Positions 45,747 through 55,069 of a stretch of 64,000 nucleotides of DNA are shown here, piece after piece. A program made the translations under genes and the position numbers. The notes beneath the pieces were generated by a model that was given only the letters and a program-made list of their open reading frames with translations, made no database searches and was not told the DNA's origin. The DNA is from Mesorhizobium sp. INR15 (GTDB lineage: Bacteria; Pseudomonadota; Alphaproteobacteria; Rhizobiales; Rhizobiaceae): positions 248,001-312,000 of the forward strand of contig NZ_CP045499.1 of the NCBI RefSeq assembly GCF_015500075.1, given 5' to 3'. Position 1 is the stretch's first letter. Every line of letters begins with the position of its first letter.

Positions 45747-46246
45747 TCCCGTGCTTCCTCGACAACCTCGATGCAGAACGCCGTGTCCATGGTGATCGAG
45801 AGCCGCCAGGCCAACACCTTGCGGCTGAACCAGTCGACCACGGCCGCGAGATAGACGAAGCCGCGCACCATCGGGACATATGTGATGTCGATCGCCCAGA
45901 CGTGGTTGGGGCGCGTGATCGGCAGTTTGCGCAGCAGATACGGGTAGATCTTGTGGCCCGTAGCCGGCTTCGAGGTGTTCGGTCGCCGATAAATAGCAGC
46001 GATCCTCATGCGCTTCATCAGCGTCGCGACGTGTAGTCGGCCGACATCGAAGCCCTCGCGAACGAGGAAGTCGCGCATCATCCGGCTGCCCGCGAACGGA
46101 TAATCCAGATGAAATTTGTCGATCCGGAGCATCAACGCCAGATCGGCGGTGGGAACCGGTCGCGGCAGATAATAGACGCTCCCCCGGCTGATACCGAGGG
46201 CCGCCGCCTGCTTCCTGACCGGTAGAGGATGCTGACGGTCGATCAT
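45747..46246 (-). pseudogene. IS3-family OrfB, 3'-truncated
   Basis: MIDRQHPLPVRKQAAALGIS, SRMMRDFLVREGFDVGRLHV, HVWAIDITYVPMVRGFVYLA (first catalytic Asp) and VVDWFSRKVLAWRLSITMDT are present. The sequence stops after FCIEVVEEA, before the second Asp and the Glu, where istA sequence begins. A different IS3 copy from the intact one at 31301. Confidence 0.8.
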
Positions 46247-46503
46247 CGTTTTGCGCTCAGCAATCCCGCCTTGGTGAGCGCGCCGGCTAAAAAATCGTTC
46301 GTAAGCGTCAACTCGCCGATCTTCGCGTGGAATTCCTTCACATCGATCGGTGGCGGCGCTCCGACTTTGCTTTCACCGCCGAAGATCTCGGCAGCCCCTT
46401 CCAGAAGCTGTGTGCGCCAGGACGTGATCTGATTGGCGTGAACATCAAACTGCTCGGCCAATTCGCCCAGCGTCTTCTCGCCCCTGATCGCGGCAAGCGC
46501 CAC
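46243..46503 (-). pseudogene. IS3-family OrfA remnant
   Basis: 86 aa in frame from GTG 46503 (ALAAIRGEKTLGELAEQFDV, HANQITSWRTQLLEGAAEIF). Codons upstream (RRNHSPAFEAKV) are recognisable but lead into a stop with no ATG, so the start is damaged. It overlaps orfB by ATGA-like spacing (46243-46246). Confidence 0.7.
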
Positions 46504-46729
46504 TTTCGCCTCGAAGGCAGGGCTGTGGTTCCGGCGCGGTCGTCTGCTCTCTCCTGTTCACGGCATCATGCCGATCTCAGGCAGAAATTCCACTTATCCC
46601 GACTGTGCAGATTCGCCGAGCCAGCTCTATGCTTCGGAATTTGGTATAGTGTCCATAACGTGCACTCCGTAAAACCGAGGGAATAGACTGCCTCACTCTG
46701 GCTGAGCATCGGCCGTTTTGCATCCCCAT

Positions 46730-47863
46730 GGGATCTGGAGCGAGGTCTTCGCAGTTCTGGGTGGTGAGCGCACGAAGCTGCAGATGGCGCATATCAAGCT
46801 GTCGCACAGCCGGGCCTATCTTCTGCGCGCCTATCCATTGCAGACCCACGAGATGCTGTTCGATGCGCATTGGCAGGGGTTCCGGGTCTTTGGCGGCGTG
46901 CCCGGGCGCGGGATTTACGACAACATGAAGACGGCGGTGGACCGTGTCGGGCGGGGCAAGGAGCGGCAGATCAACATGCGCTTCCTCGCCATGACAAACC
47001 ACCATGTCTACGAGCCCGAGTTCTGCAATCCGGCGGCAGGGTGGGAGAAAGGGCAGGTCGAGAAGAACGTTCGGGATTCCCGCCACCAGCTGCTGCAAGG
47101 GATGCCGGACTTCCCCGACCTGGCCGCACTGAATGCCTGGCTGGAACAGCGTTGCCTGGAGCTGTGGCGCGAGACGGCCCATGGCACGCTGGCTGGCACG
47201 ATTGACGATGTCTGGGCCGAAGAGCGGGCCGCGCTGATGCCTTTGCCCGTCGCCTTTGACGGCTTCATCGAGTTGAGCAAGCGCGTGTCGCCCACCTGCC
47301 TGATCAGCTTCGAACGCAATCGCTACAGTGTTCCGGCGTCGTTCGCCAACCGGCCTGTCAGCCTGCGGATCTATCCGGACCGGCTGGTCGTGGCGGCCGA
47401 GGGCAATATCCTGTGTGAGCATGCCCGGATCATTGAACGTAGCCACCACCTGCCGCCGAAGACGATCTACGACTGGCGGCACTATCTGGCGGTCGTTCAA
47501 CGCAAGCCCGGCGCCCTTCGGAATGGCGCACCCTTCGTGGAATTACCACCTGCCTTCAGACAGTTGCAGGATCACATGCTGCGCAAACCCGGCGGCGATC
47601 GGGAGATGGTTGATATCCTCGCCCTCGTGCTGCAGCACGATGAACAGGCCGTGCTCACCGCCGTGGAGCTGGCGCTGACCGAGGGCGTGCCGACCAAGAC
47701 CCATGTCCTGAACCTGTTGCACCGCCTGATCGACGGCAAGGTGATCGGCGGGCCGCTACTTGATACCCCGCAGGCCCTGGCCCTGCACCGCGAACCCAAG
47801 GCGAACGTAGAACGCTATGACGGCCTTCGTGCCCAGATCGCTGGAGGCCGCCATGCGTCATGA
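46730..47863 (+). pseudogene. istA: IS21 istA, 5'-truncated
   Basis: About 375 C-terminal residues of IstA: FAVLGGERTKLQMAHIKLSH, MLFDAHWQGFRVFGGVPGRG, IYDNMKTAVDRVGRGKERQI, NPAAGWEKGQVEKNVRDSRH, SFERNRYSVPASFANRPVSL. The N-terminal HTH and the first catalytic Asp block (usually DWSE) are missing or only partly kept. It runs into istB with an 11-nt overlap. Confidence 0.85.
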
Positions 47864-48644
47864 TCCCGCCAGCGGCGCCATCGTCATCATGCTGCGCAGC
47901 CTGAAGATGTATGGCATGGCGCAAGCCGTCACCGATCTGATCGAGCAAGGCGCGCCAGCCTTTGAAGCTGCTATCCCGATCCTGTCGCAACTGCTGAAGG
48001 CAGAGTTGGCGGAACGCGAAGTGCGCTCCATCGCCTATCACATGAAGGCCGCGCGCTTCCCGGCCTACAAGGACCTCTCGGGCTTCGACTTCGCCGCCAG
48101 CGAGATCAACGAGGCCACCGTTCGGACGCTGCATCGCTGCGAGTTCATGGACGGGGCGCAGAATGTCGTGCTGATCGGCGGACCGGGAACCGGAAAGACC
48201 CATGTCGCGACCTCCCTTGGCGTTCAGGCCATCGAACATCATCGCCGGAAGGTCCGCTTCTTCTCCACCATCGAGTTGGTCAACGCCCTCGAACAGGAAA
48301 AGGTCAAAGGCAAGGCCGGACAGATTGCCGAGGCCATGGCCAAGCTCGACCTCGTGATCCTGGACGAGTTGGGCTACCTGCCGTTCAGCGCCTCGGGCGG
48401 GGCTCTCCTCTTCCATCTGCTGAGCAAGCTCTACGAGCGCACCAGCGTCGTCATCACCACGAACCTCGGCTTTAGCGAATGGGCCACGGTCTTCGGCGAC
48501 GCCAAAATGACCACCGCCTTGCTCGACCGCCTGACCCACCGATGCCACATCTTGGAAACGGGAAACGACAGCTTCCGGTTCAAGGCAAGTTCAGCCGCCG
48601 CTGCCAAGAAAAAGGAGACAAACCATGCATTGACCCCAGCGTGA
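47853..48644 (+). CDS. istB: IS21 transposition helper ATPase IstB
   Basis: 263 aa from ATG 47853 overlapping the istA end. AAA+ ATPase: Walker A LIGGPGTGKTHVATSL, Walker B LDLVILDELGYLPFS, sensor region VVITTNLGFSEWATVFGDAK, and LLDRLTHRCHILETGNDSFR at the end. It is intact, but its partner IstA is truncated. Confidence 0.92.
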   Translation: MRHDPASGAIVIMLRSLKMYGMAQAVTDLIEQGAPAFEAAIPILSQLLKAELAEREVRSIAYHMKAARFPAYKDLSGFDFAASEINEATVRTLHRCEFMDGAQNVVLIGGPGTGKTHVATSLGVQAIEHHRRKVRFFSTIELVNALEQEKVKGKAGQIAEAMAKLDLVILDELGYLPFSASGGALLFHLLSKLYERTSVVITTNLGFSEWATVFGDAKMTTALLDRLTHRCHILETGNDSFRFKASSAAAAKKKETNHALTPA

Positions 48645-48649
48645 CCCGA

Positions 48650-48716
48650 AATCCATAATCAGAGGTGGCTCACTTCTCGATGGAAAACCCGGCTCAGTTC
48701 TGAGTGGAAATCAACA
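48650..48716 (+). repeat. IS21 right end
   Basis: Read from the outer end on the minus strand, it begins TGTTGATTTCCACTCAGAAC and contains an internal repeat of the GTGAGCCACC type, as IS21-like ends do. It lies 70 nt after istB; sequence beyond 48716 is an IS110 fragment. Confidence 0.6.
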
Positions 48717-48886
48717 GTCTGCCGCTGCCACTTGATGCCCCTGCCATTCGCATGTTCCGGATGGACGTAGCCGAAGCTCGAAGCCTAATCCGACAGCGCA
48801 ACGAGATCGAGGAACAGGCCGACGAGTTGCTGCGACACAGCGAGGATTACCAGCTCCTGCGACAGATCCCCGGCATATGCCGAACA
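48717..48886 (+). pseudogene. IS110-family transposase fragment
   Basis: The plus strand encodes DVAEARSLIRQRNEIEEQAD and ELLRHSEDYQLLRQIPGI, which matches the linker region just before the Transposase_20 domain of IS110 enzymes. Both ends are missing. It joins a decayed transporter at about 48886. Confidence 0.6.
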
Positions 48887-49542
48887 GGCCAACCGCAAAG
48901 GCAGCAGCGATGGACGAAGGCGGCGGGAACGATGCTCCTGAGATCAATGAGATCGAAACGTTCACGACACCAGCGCCCAGGCCCTTGAGCATTGCGATGG
49001 CGACCGGGTCACTCGCCGAAATCTTACGCGTGAAATTGTTGTCCAAGCCCCAGGCAAGGCAAACGCCCGCAATAAACAGTGCACCAGGTCCAGGGACACG
49101 CCCTACCCGGGCCACGACAGCACCACGGCGCCGGCGAGGATCGCGAATGCTCCCAGCAGCAGGCGTCGATCGACATTCTCTTTCTAAACCAGCCAGGCAA
49201 TGGCCATTGTGGCGAGGCCTTCGAGATTAAGCAGGAGGGCACTGCTCGAGGCTGTGTTGAGTGTTAGGCCGTACATCAGCAGCACCGGTGCCAAGACCCC
49301 GCCCATGCCGATTGCCGGCGCCAGCCAGAGAAGGTCGTTCCGGCCGAGCGGCGCTTCACTGCCTTCGTCGCGTTGCCTTGCCAGCGCAACAGGTGATAGA
49401 GGCCAAGCCGCGCCAGCATAAACGGGTCGGTGTTATTGAGCAGCAGCTTCGACAGAGGTGGCGTTGCACCGAACAGCGCGGCAGAAGCCAGCGCCAGCGG
49501 AATACCAGGATAGAGATGGCTTTGCGTCGGCGTTGTCGACAT
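48887..49542 (-). pseudogene. DMT-superfamily (EamA) transporter, degenerate
   Basis: Start ATG 49542 with MSTTPTQSHLYPGIPLALAS and LFGATPPLSKLLLNNTDPFM. Later EamA segments (GALFIAGVCLAWGLDNNFTR, DPVAIAMLKGLGAGVVNVSI, SLISGASFPPPSSIAAAFAV) lie in other frames, so there are at least two frameshifts. The 3' end is cut by the IS110 fragment. It was a ten-helix drug/metabolite exporter of unknown substrate. Confidence 0.75.
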
Positions 49543-50085
49543 TGTTTGCCGCTGGATTGCGGATGCCCTCAAGGCGATGCCCACTCTATCACGATCCATG
49601 TCAAGCGCGGGCAGGTGAAAGCGCCGAGACGACAAAGCTTTTTGACCAGCTATCGCGGATAAGCCCGGAATTCGATGCGATGCGGCGCGACAATCAGTTT
49701 GCCAAGCACGGCGAGGGCCCGAGCGAAAACAACTCGCAGCCTTGGGCCGCCTCCGGAACGATGCCGAAAGCTTATTCGAAGGAAGTGCTCGCGGCCACCA
49801 GACGCAGCCCATCGAGCCGGAGCATTGGCAATGCTGCAATCATCAGTTTTGTCAGGCTGAGAGCCGCGTCTTCGTAATTGGTTGGTGGCTGGGCCGCCAT
49901 TGCTGACCGTTAAACATAAACGGGCCCGCGTCGGGAAAGACAAGAAACGGAGGATTGTTCAGCTACTCGTGGCCGACTGAAGGCGACGCAAACAAGCAAC
50001 CCAACGACGCTATTCGGAGACGCCCACTGCCGTTTTTACAACCGCCTGTCGCGTCAAGATATATAATGTATTTGGTGAAGCCGCT
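49543..50085. other. Intergenic/decayed region with a possible MmyB-type regulator fragment
   Basis: No intact gene. Around 49620-49725 the plus strand reads ETTKLFDQLSRISPEFDAMR and KHGEG, which resembles the ligand-binding domain of MmyB-like HTH regulators; this is a weak match. The rest has no recognisable content. Confidence 0.35.
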
Positions 50086-50114
50086 CCTCGCCGCCCAAGT
50101 GGTGAGCGGCGAGG
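50086..50114 (-). terminator. Hairpin downstream of the ferritin-like operon
   Basis: CCTCGCCGC (50086-50094) and GCGGCGAGG (50106-50114) are perfect inverted repeats with an 11-nt loop, 25 nt after the last ferritin-like stop on the minus strand. Likely transcription stop or mRNA 3' structure; no T run. Confidence 0.5.
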
Positions 50115-50138
50115 CTTGTCATCGGCTCAAACGAAGTG

Positions 50139-50801
50139 TCACGCCTTTAGAAACGGCTTGGCGGCCGCGAGTACGTCTTCCTTGGTTTTTGGCTCGTCAA
50201 ATGCGCCGTCCCAAGCCTTCTTGCCGCCGATGCGACGGACCTGTGCTGCATGGCGCGCCTCAACAGAATGGATTTGCAATGCAGCGGTCAGAATGTCGTC
50301 ATTTTCCATGAGGTTGCCCGCTTGGCCCTTGTAGGCCGCCACGCCGAGGTCCTCGAATGTCTGCGACAACGTCAAGAACGTTTCGAAGTTCGAGAATACG
50401 TCGGCGTATTTACCACCGGCTGTGAAGTCTGCCTCCGGCCGCTTCACGGCGGCCGCACCCAATGCGCCGGTCAGAAACTTGACGTGCTCGGCTTCGTGCA
50501 GACCGATCTGCTCGAAGGTCTTTTCGTGCTCCTTGGGGATGAACTTCTTCTCCAGGGCGGAGCGATAGAACGCGTCTTCGATGTGTTCGAGCGTCAGGGC
50601 GAAGTTGAGCGTGTCGACGATCTGCTGCGGCAGCCCGGCCGCAAAGACTTCCTTTGAGGCAGCCGCAAGGATTAGCGGCGCAGACGCAAGCGCACCAAGC
50701 GACAATGCCGTCTTGGTGAACAGCCCCCGGCGGTTGGTGACCAGACGAGCGGCCAGGTCAGGATCGAGTGAGCCCAGGATGGTTGTCGTGTTCATGTTCA
50801 T
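50139..50801 (-). CDS. Ferritin-like protein with Tat signal (second of pair)
   Basis: 220 aa from ATG 50801, preferred because AGGAG lies 8 nt upstream; ATG 50807 is possible. A twin-arginine signal (NRRGLFTKTALSLGALASAP) precedes a ferritin_2-type four-helix domain: IVDTLNFALTLEHIEDAFYR, HEAEHVKFLTGAL, FEDLGVAAYKGQAGNL and HSVEARHAAQVRRIGG. The E...ExxH and ExxxH residues suggest a di-iron or related metal site in the periplasm. The gene follows its paralogue by 11 nt. Confidence 0.85.
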   Translation of the reverse strand: MNMNTTTILGSLDPDLAARLVTNRRGLFTKTALSLGALASAPLILAAASKEVFAAGLPQQIVDTLNFALTLEHIEDAFYRSALEKKFIPKEHEKTFEQIGLHEAEHVKFLTGALGAAAVKRPEADFTAGGKYADVFSNFETFLTLSQTFEDLGVAAYKGQAGNLMENDDILTAALQIHSVEARHAAQVRRIGGKKAWDGAFDEPKTKEDVLAAAKPFLKA

Positions 50802-50812
50802 TGTCATTTCTC

Positions 50813-51469
50813 CTAGAGGCTCTTTGCCGTAACTTCTGTCTTGATGAACGGGCCAGCGGCCGCGAGCACCTTTGCGGGTGCAAGTGCGCCGTCGAGACCG
50901 TTCTTGTCGACGACATCCGGTCCGGCGAAGGCCACACTGTCGGGCTGCAGAAGATCGCGGATCGTAGCGGCATGACGGGCCTCGACCGAGACGATGCTAC
51001 CGGCGGTGACCAGATAATCCGCCTTCTCGATCAGTTTGCCGGCGCCGTTATAGGCGGCGACGCCAAGGTCTTCGAAGGTCTTGGCTGTCGTCAACACGCT
51101 TTCGCGGCTGGTGAAGTCGACCTTGGAAAAATCGACTTCGAGGTCGGGGATGGCCTTGTCGGCGAGTGCATTCTTCAGGAAATCGCGGTGCGCGACCTCA
51201 TGGTCGCGGATTTCGGTCAGGATCGTCTTTTCGTCGTCCTTGATGCCGCTGTAAGGGCTTTCGATGACCTTGGTGTAGAACGCGGCTTCAAGCTGCTCCA
51301 GCGCATAGGCGTAGTTCAGGATGCCGACGTCGCCTTCACCGAGATCGGCGGCCAGAGCCTCGGACATGCCGAAGTTCGGAAGGTTGCCGCCGAAGACGGC
51401 AAGCGCGGCAACGGTTCCACCTGTCCATTGCAGAACGTGCCGCCGATTGACTAGTCTAGAGTTTAGCAT
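50813..51469 (-). CDS. Ferritin-like protein with Tat signal (first of pair)
   Basis: 218 aa from ATG 51469 (GGAGA upstream). Tat-type signal VNRRHVLQWTGGTVAALAVF. Ferritin_2 domain: ILNYAYALEQLEAAFYTKVI, IRDHEVAHRDFLKNALADKA, FEDLGVAAYNGAGKLIEKAD, SVEARHAATIRDLLQP. It is clearly paralogous to the next gene (roughly a third identical) and co-directional. Role unknown; periplasmic metal or oxidative-stress handling is inferred. Confidence 0.85.
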   Translation of the reverse strand: MLNSRLVNRRHVLQWTGGTVAALAVFGGNLPNFGMSEALAADLGEGDVGILNYAYALEQLEAAFYTKVIESPYSGIKDDEKTILTEIRDHEVAHRDFLKNALADKAIPDLEVDFSKVDFTSRESVLTTAKTFEDLGVAAYNGAGKLIEKADYLVTAGSIVSVEARHAATIRDLLQPDSVAFAGPDVVDKNGLDGALAPAKVLAAAGPFIKTEVTAKSL

Positions 51470-51639
51470 ATCTGGTCTCCTGTGAATTGATGTGGGTGTT
51501 GCCTCATCATCAGCAACGAGATGAAGTTGCAGTAGTTTCAGAGATAAGCTATTAAAGTGAGACTTTTTCACAAAATTCTGCATATCCCGCCGTCGCCAAC
51601 CAGGCAGAAGTGAACACTTTGTTTGGAATGACTATAAGG

Positions 51640-52012
51640 AAGAGATTGAAGCCGCATTGGTTCCGGAGACTTTTGGGAAAGTGTGGCGTGTCAGCCTTCT
51701 CGCGCCGATTAGGTCGAAAACGATCGCGGTCGATGCATGCGGTTCTACCATCGTTCTCGCCCACGTCTCGGCGGCTCTCGGCGAGTTCACGACGAAAATC
51801 CATGCCAATCCGAACATCTGGATCAAATGCGCTGACGTGCTCATTGAAGCCAACATGTTGAAGAACGCCTCGAACACGCCCGCCTTGCTCAGTCGGTCGA
51901 AGCGTTTCCATACAGAGTTCCAATGGCCGAACCGCTCTGGCAATTCGCGCCAGCGAACGTTCTGCACCGTGAAGAAGTGCATTGCTTCCAGGAACAGCTG
52001 GTCGTCCGCAGC
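51640..52012 (-). pseudogene. IS5-type transposase remnant carrying an internal micro-inversion
   Basis: The minus strand encodes the N-terminal part (DQLFLEAMHFFTVQNVRWRE, LPERFGHWNSVWKRFDRLSK, AGVFEAFFNMLASMSTSAHL, IQMF) and, after about 51741, a later block (IVFDLIG). The block expected between them (DSTIVRAHVSAAG to GGFSTKIHA) is present but on the plus strand at 51741-51811 (GSTIVLAHVSAA, EFTTKIHAN). The C-terminal half is missing. Confidence 0.7.
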
Positions 52013-52508
52013 CTCGCGTCCGCGCCGCGGCCGACAGGCCCGGAACACCTCCAACGTGTTTGCCCAATTCGCTTGCGTTCATCCGCGTCGACATGATCTC
52101 CGGCTCCGACTCAGTCGGAAACCCATGAATCAGAATCGATTTTTTGGCGGAATCTGGAGGCTTCTGTGAGGTCCGGAGGCACAAGAGGTCCATGCGGGCT
52201 CTGCTCGGACCTCATTGCAAGCCGGATTGAGCGAAGCCGCGGGGCGGTCTGGCGCTTTGGGGATTGTAGTCGGGACGGCCGATCGGGGTCGTCACGGACG
52301 AGTTCTCGAAGGTCACCCCGGATGGGATGGTGGCGGGCCACAACCGTATAGGCAAGGACGTTTTGGCGTTGGTTGGGCTCAGCGTCATGGCAACGCTGGC
52401 CGTCATCGGGCCGGCAGTGTTCATCTGCATGAGGCGTGTCAAAAACCCGCATGCCGGCACGCATTGCGGCCGATGCTGAACATAGTGACCTTGACGCGTT
52501 GGGTGCGA
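52013..52508. other. Region between IS5 remnant and IS91, with a short unidentified membrane-type frame
   Basis: The plus strand 52270-52479 is open after TAG 52267-52269 and encodes VTDEFSKVTPDGMVAG then LALVGLSVMATLAVIGPAVF, a single TM helix, ending RRVKNPHAGTHCGRC. No start with a good ribosome binding site was seen (ATG 52327 possible). It looks like the tail of a membrane protein gene but was not identified. Confidence 0.35.
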
Positions 52509-52977
52509 TCATGACGTGTCGTTCCAGAAGGGGCGAGGAGGCGCTTGTCCATATCGCCAGATGCCCAGTGTGACCATCTGGCCACCGCAACAGAGGCAGC
52601 GGTGAGTTGTCGAGAAGGCGCTGGCGGCGGCGCCTTCGTTTCCAGGTGCAGCATCGTTCTGCAACGGAGCGTCCAGCAGCCTGCGACACAATTCGAGCTT
52701 GGCGGCACGATGGCCATTGGCGAGGAAGCCGTAATGGCGGATGCGATGAAAGCCGTCCGGCAGGGTGTGCAGCAGAAAGCGTCGGATGAACTCGTGGGCG
52801 TCAAGCGCCATGACCTTCGACTTGCCGCGTTGGCGATAATCCCTCCAGCGGAATGCGGCCTTGCCGTCGGCCATGCTGATCAGGCGAGAGTTGGCGATGG
52901 CGACGCGGTGGGTATAGCGGCCGAGATAGGCCAGCACCTGCTTTGGTCCGCCGAATGGCGGCTTGGCGTAGACGACC
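52509..52977 (-). pseudogene. IS91 transposase, C-terminal part
   Basis: Continues the 57640-58360 portion: VVYAKPPFGGPKQVLAYLGR, YTHRVAIANSRLISMADGKA, FRWRDYRQRGKSKVMALDAH, EFIRRFLLHTLPDGFHRIRH and a Cys pair (CLCCGG) near the end. The Y2 catalytic tyrosine region (AYLGRYTHRVA) is in this part. Interrupted upstream by the intron boundary near 52977. Confidence 0.82.
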
Positions 52978-53554
52978 CTTGCGACAGGCTAAGCCCTGGA
53001 AAGGAGAATGGAATGTAGATCCTGAAACCTTTCGAAGCGATCCAGAGGGTTCGACCCCCTCCCGGCAAAGGCGCAGCCCGCCAGCCGGAAGCGAGTCTTG
53101 CATGGGCGACGGCAACGTCGCTCGTGAAGCGTAGACAGCGGATGCTGAAGCCATGTGTCAGCCTCGAGATTATGTGCATGCGGAGGCCTTCGGCGTGGGT
53201 AGCCTGGGGGCAGTATCGTCGGAACCGCCAGGGCGAGGTTCGGGCGGCTCGGCCGGGGTCTTGGAGCAGGGCAAAGGCATGGGATAGATCGCCAGGGAAC
53301 CTGTGAGATCCCGCTTACGTCCACAAGCGAAGTACGCCGGAGCAGGGACCGCCGGCTGACCATGGGTCCAGTGCGCGGCGACAAACAAGGTGAGACTCAG
53401 CGTCAATCAGGATGAGACTCGGCGGCGGGTGGTGTGACGAAGGGAGGGCGTAGCCCGACCGGAGTTACACCCCCGCCGCCGCGCAATTTTCAGCGCCTCA
53501 TGATCGCGGTCGGCCCGGTAGCTTGGTGGTTTTCTGGAATGGAGAACCATCTTT

Positions 53555-55069
53555 GTGCCGGGTCGCCATGTAACCGATCATCAGACGAGGCTTTTTATGA
53601 AGTACCGACAAAACAATACCATCGAAGTCGCCGCCGCCAAGGCGTCGATCAGCAGGGCGACGGCCTACCGCGTCAAGAAGGACGCGAACCTGCCATCGCA
53701 AAAGCAAAAGGCTCGCGGCCGGCGGAGGCCTGACCCTCTCGAGCACATCTTCGATGCCGAGATCGTTCCCCTTTTGAAGGCGGCGCCAGGCATCCGTGTC
53801 GTCGCCATCTATGAGGAGATGCTGCGGCGGCACCCGGAACTGAGCGCGGGCATTCGCCGGACGTTGGAGCGGCGCATCCGGTCATGGCGCGCCATACACG
53901 GCGAAGAGCAGGAGGTTATCTTCCGACAGCTTCACGAACCCGGCCGGCTCGGGCTGTCGGATTTTACCGACATGGGCAGCCTTGGCGTGTCGATCGCCGG
54001 CCAGTCTCTTGATCATCTGCTTTACCACTTCCGGCTCGCTTGGTCCGGCTTTGAACACACCCATGTCATTCTCGGCGGCGAGAGCTTCGTGGCCCTGGCC
54101 GAAGGACTGCAGAACGCGCTGTGGTCGCTTGGGGGAGCGCCGCTCTATCATCGCAGCGACAGCCTCTCGGCGGCTTTCCGCAACCTCAGCGCCGATGCGA
54201 AGGAGGATCTCACGCATCGCTACGAAGAGCTTTGTGCGCACTACCGCATGACGCCGACCCGCAACAACAAGGGCATCGCACACGAGAACGTTTCGATCGA
54301 AAGCAGCCATGGCCATCTCAAGGATGCCATCCGTGACGCCCTTCTGATGCGCGGCAGCAGAGACTTCGACGATCTCGGCGCGTATCGCGCCTTCATCGAC
54401 GAGATCGTCAGCCGGCACAACGCCAATCATGGCAAGCGCATCGATGCCGAACGCCCTCATCTGCAGGAACTCCCAGACCAGCGGACCAGCGACTTCGAAG
54501 AGGTGGTCGTCACCGTGTCGCGGACCGGCGGCTTCACCTTGCGCAAGGTCTTCTACACCGTTCCCTCCCGCCTGATCGGACATCGACTTCGCATCCGTCT
54601 GTTCGATGATCGCCTTGAGGTCTTTGTGGGAGGAACAAAGCTGATGACGCTGCCCAGGGGTCGAGGCCATGCCGACGGAAGGCACGATCAGGTCGTCAAC
54701 TATCGGCACGTCATCCATTCCCTGCGCAAAAAGCCGATGGCGCTTCTTAATCTCATCTATCGTGACAAGCTCTTCCCGCGGCAGGAATACCGCAGGGCCT
54801 TCGACGAGCTCATCGAGCGGCTGCCGGACAGGCAGGCGTGCAAGATCATGGTCGATCTGCTGGCGCTGGCCCATGATCGAGGCTGCGAGCGTGAGCTTGC
54901 CGAGCAACTCGCCGAGACCCTCGACGCCGGCGACCTGCCCGATATTGCCGTCTTGCGAACCCTCTTCGGCCCGGACCCCGCACGGCTGCCGACCGTGTCG
55001 GTGCAACTCGCTTCCCTTAACGGCTATGAAGCCCTGATCGGGGCAATCCATGTGGGAGACGTCGCATGA
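53555..55069 (+). CDS. istA: IS21 transposase IstA
   Basis: 504 aa (an ATG at 53597, MKYRQNNTIEVAA, is an alternative start). N-terminal HTH AAAKASISRATAYRVKKDAN, then DPLEHIFDAEIVPLLKAAPG. The DDE core includes LGLSDFTDMGSLGVSI (first Asp), the GGAPLYHRSDSLSAAF block (second Asp) and ENVSIESSHGHLKDAIRDAL (Glu). VFYTVPSRLIGHRLRIRLFD is the usual C-terminal beta domain. Intact and coupled to istB. The remnant at 20325 derives from a relative of this gene. Confidence 0.93.
   Translation: MPGRHVTDHQTRLFMKYRQNNTIEVAAAKASISRATAYRVKKDANLPSQKQKARGRRRPDPLEHIFDAEIVPLLKAAPGIRVVAIYEEMLRRHPELSAGIRRTLERRIRSWRAIHGEEQEVIFRQLHEPGRLGLSDFTDMGSLGVSIAGQSLDHLLYHFRLAWSGFEHTHVILGGESFVALAEGLQNALWSLGGAPLYHRSDSLSAAFRNLSADAKEDLTHRYEELCAHYRMTPTRNNKGIAHENVSIESSHGHLKDAIRDALLMRGSRDFDDLGAYRAFIDEIVSRHNANHGKRIDAERPHLQELPDQRTSDFEEVVVTVSRTGGFTLRKVFYTVPSRLIGHRLRIRLFDDRLEVFVGGTKLMTLPRGRGHADGRHDQVVNYRHVIHSLRKKPMALLNLIYRDKLFPRQEYRRAFDELIERLPDRQACKIMVDLLALAHDRGCERELAEQLAETLDAGDLPDIAVLRTLFGPDPARLPTVSVQLASLNGYEALIGAIHVGDVA

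Noticed and set aside
49620..49725. MmyB-like regulator fragment
   Set aside because: Similarity covers only about 35 residues and rests on memory of the family; too weak for a separate feature, mentioned only in the region note.
53046..53070. tRNA-like T-arm (GAGGGTTCGACCCCCTC)
   Set aside because: No acceptor, D or anticodon arm fits around it, and it falls inside the structured 5' part of the group II intron, so a ribozyme stem is the better explanation.
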